From Kroppenstedtia sanguinis (GTDB lineage Bacteria; Bacillota; Bacilli; Thermoactinomycetales; DSM-45169), in assembly GCF_050433445.1 (NCBI RefSeq), contig NZ_JBNPXF010000007.1, positions 81,738-145,737 on the forward strand: a stretch of 64,000 nt of DNA. The letters run 5' to 3'. The notes below the pieces were generated by a model that saw nothing but the letters and a program-made list of their open reading frames with translations, was not told the origin of the DNA and did no database searches. How positions within the stretch are numbered: the stretch's first letter is position 1; each line of letters opens with the position of its first letter. A program made the position numbers and the translations under genes. This document shows positions 63,909-64,000 of this stretch, piece after piece.

Positions 63909-64000
63909 CAGGCGTGTTGATTAGCCATATTTTGGGTGGGGAGATCGTGTTCACCCACGCGACCGTTGCCATCCGGCAAGGAAGTGAAAACTGGCCGCTC
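63909..64000 (+). repeat. Family B element, cut by the window edge
   Basis: Full left end CAGGCGTGTTGATTAGCC followed by ATATTTTGGGTGGGGAGATC and the GTTCACCCACGCGACCG block, up to the last base of the window. Confidence 0.85.

Overview
The window reads as chromosomal DNA of an endospore-forming Firmicute, most likely a Bacillales member of the Thermoactinomycetaceae type. It carries spoIID, spoIIR, spo0F, a YhcN-type spore lipoprotein and ywmB. It keeps the long Bacillus gene order rpoE-pyrG-spo0F-fba-tal-murA2-glpX-rho-rpmE-tdk-prfA-prmC-spoIIR-ywlB-ywlC-mntP-ywlE-rpiB-ywlG-glyA-upp-atp-ywzB-ywmB-murA-spoIID, and it has a bacillus-style complex I without nuoE, nuoF or nuoG. Moderately GC-rich coding, many GTG/TTG starts and strong AGGAGG-type ribosome binding sites agree with this. 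I cannot name the genus. Nearly all genes lie on the minus strand, so the biological reading direction runs from 64000 to 1.

Region by region, in ascending coordinates. 1-2.7 kb: spoIID (5' end only), murA, ywmB and ywzB. 3.1-3.5 kb: a truncated DUF2512-like gene whose front is replaced by a small repeat element. 3.6-13.1 kb: nuoN-M-L-K-J-I-H-C-B-A, from which nuoD is absent and into which a repeat element has been inserted between nuoI and nuoH. 13.4-20.7 kb: a complete atp operon (Z-I-B-E-F-H-A-G-D-C in reading order). 20.9-28.6 kb: upp, rtcB, glyA, ywlG, rpiB, ywlE, mntP and ywlC. 29.2-42.9 kb: ywlB, spoIIR, prmC, prfA, a CPBP protease, a spore lipoprotein, tdk, rpmE, an M23 peptidase, rho, glpX, the second murA and transaldolase. 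42.9-48.7 kb: fba, kce, a twice-frameshifted kal, spo0F, pyrG with a well-formed attenuator leader, and rpoE. 48.9-62.8 kb: an acyl-CoA module (icmF, a TetR/FadR-like regulator, two acyl-CoA dehydrogenases, 3-hydroxybutyryl-CoA dehydrogenase, thiolase, the electron-transfer protein FadF), interrupted by a gene for an unusual J-domain/VanW membrane protein.

The most striking non-coding content is a dense set of short dispersed repeats with no transposase in the window. Families A (about 200 bp, with a long internal hairpin) and B (about 310-420 bp) share terminal inverted repeats of the type CAGGCGTGTTGATTAGCC / CAGGGCTGTTGATTAACC. Three copies are flanked by perfect 9-bp direct repeats and two more by near-perfect ones, so they moved as MITE-like elements. 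Family C (about 150-160 bp) has CTAGTGCC ends, and family D is a short hairpin often found beside the others. They account for most intergenic stretches over 300 bp, split former operons (nuo, thl-hbd, fadF promoter-gene), and one supplies the stop codon of the second murA.

Functionally the window combines energy metabolism (complex I, F1Fo ATPase, fatty and short-chain acyl-CoA oxidation feeding FadF), one-carbon and nucleotide metabolism (glyA, upp, tdk, pyrG), translation (prfA, prmC, rpmE, ywlC), cell wall synthesis (two MurA paralogues) and sporulation. The items most worth checking are the missing nuoD, the J-domain/VanW fusion, the repeat families with their target duplications, the fadF promoter separated from its gene by an element, and the pyrG leader.
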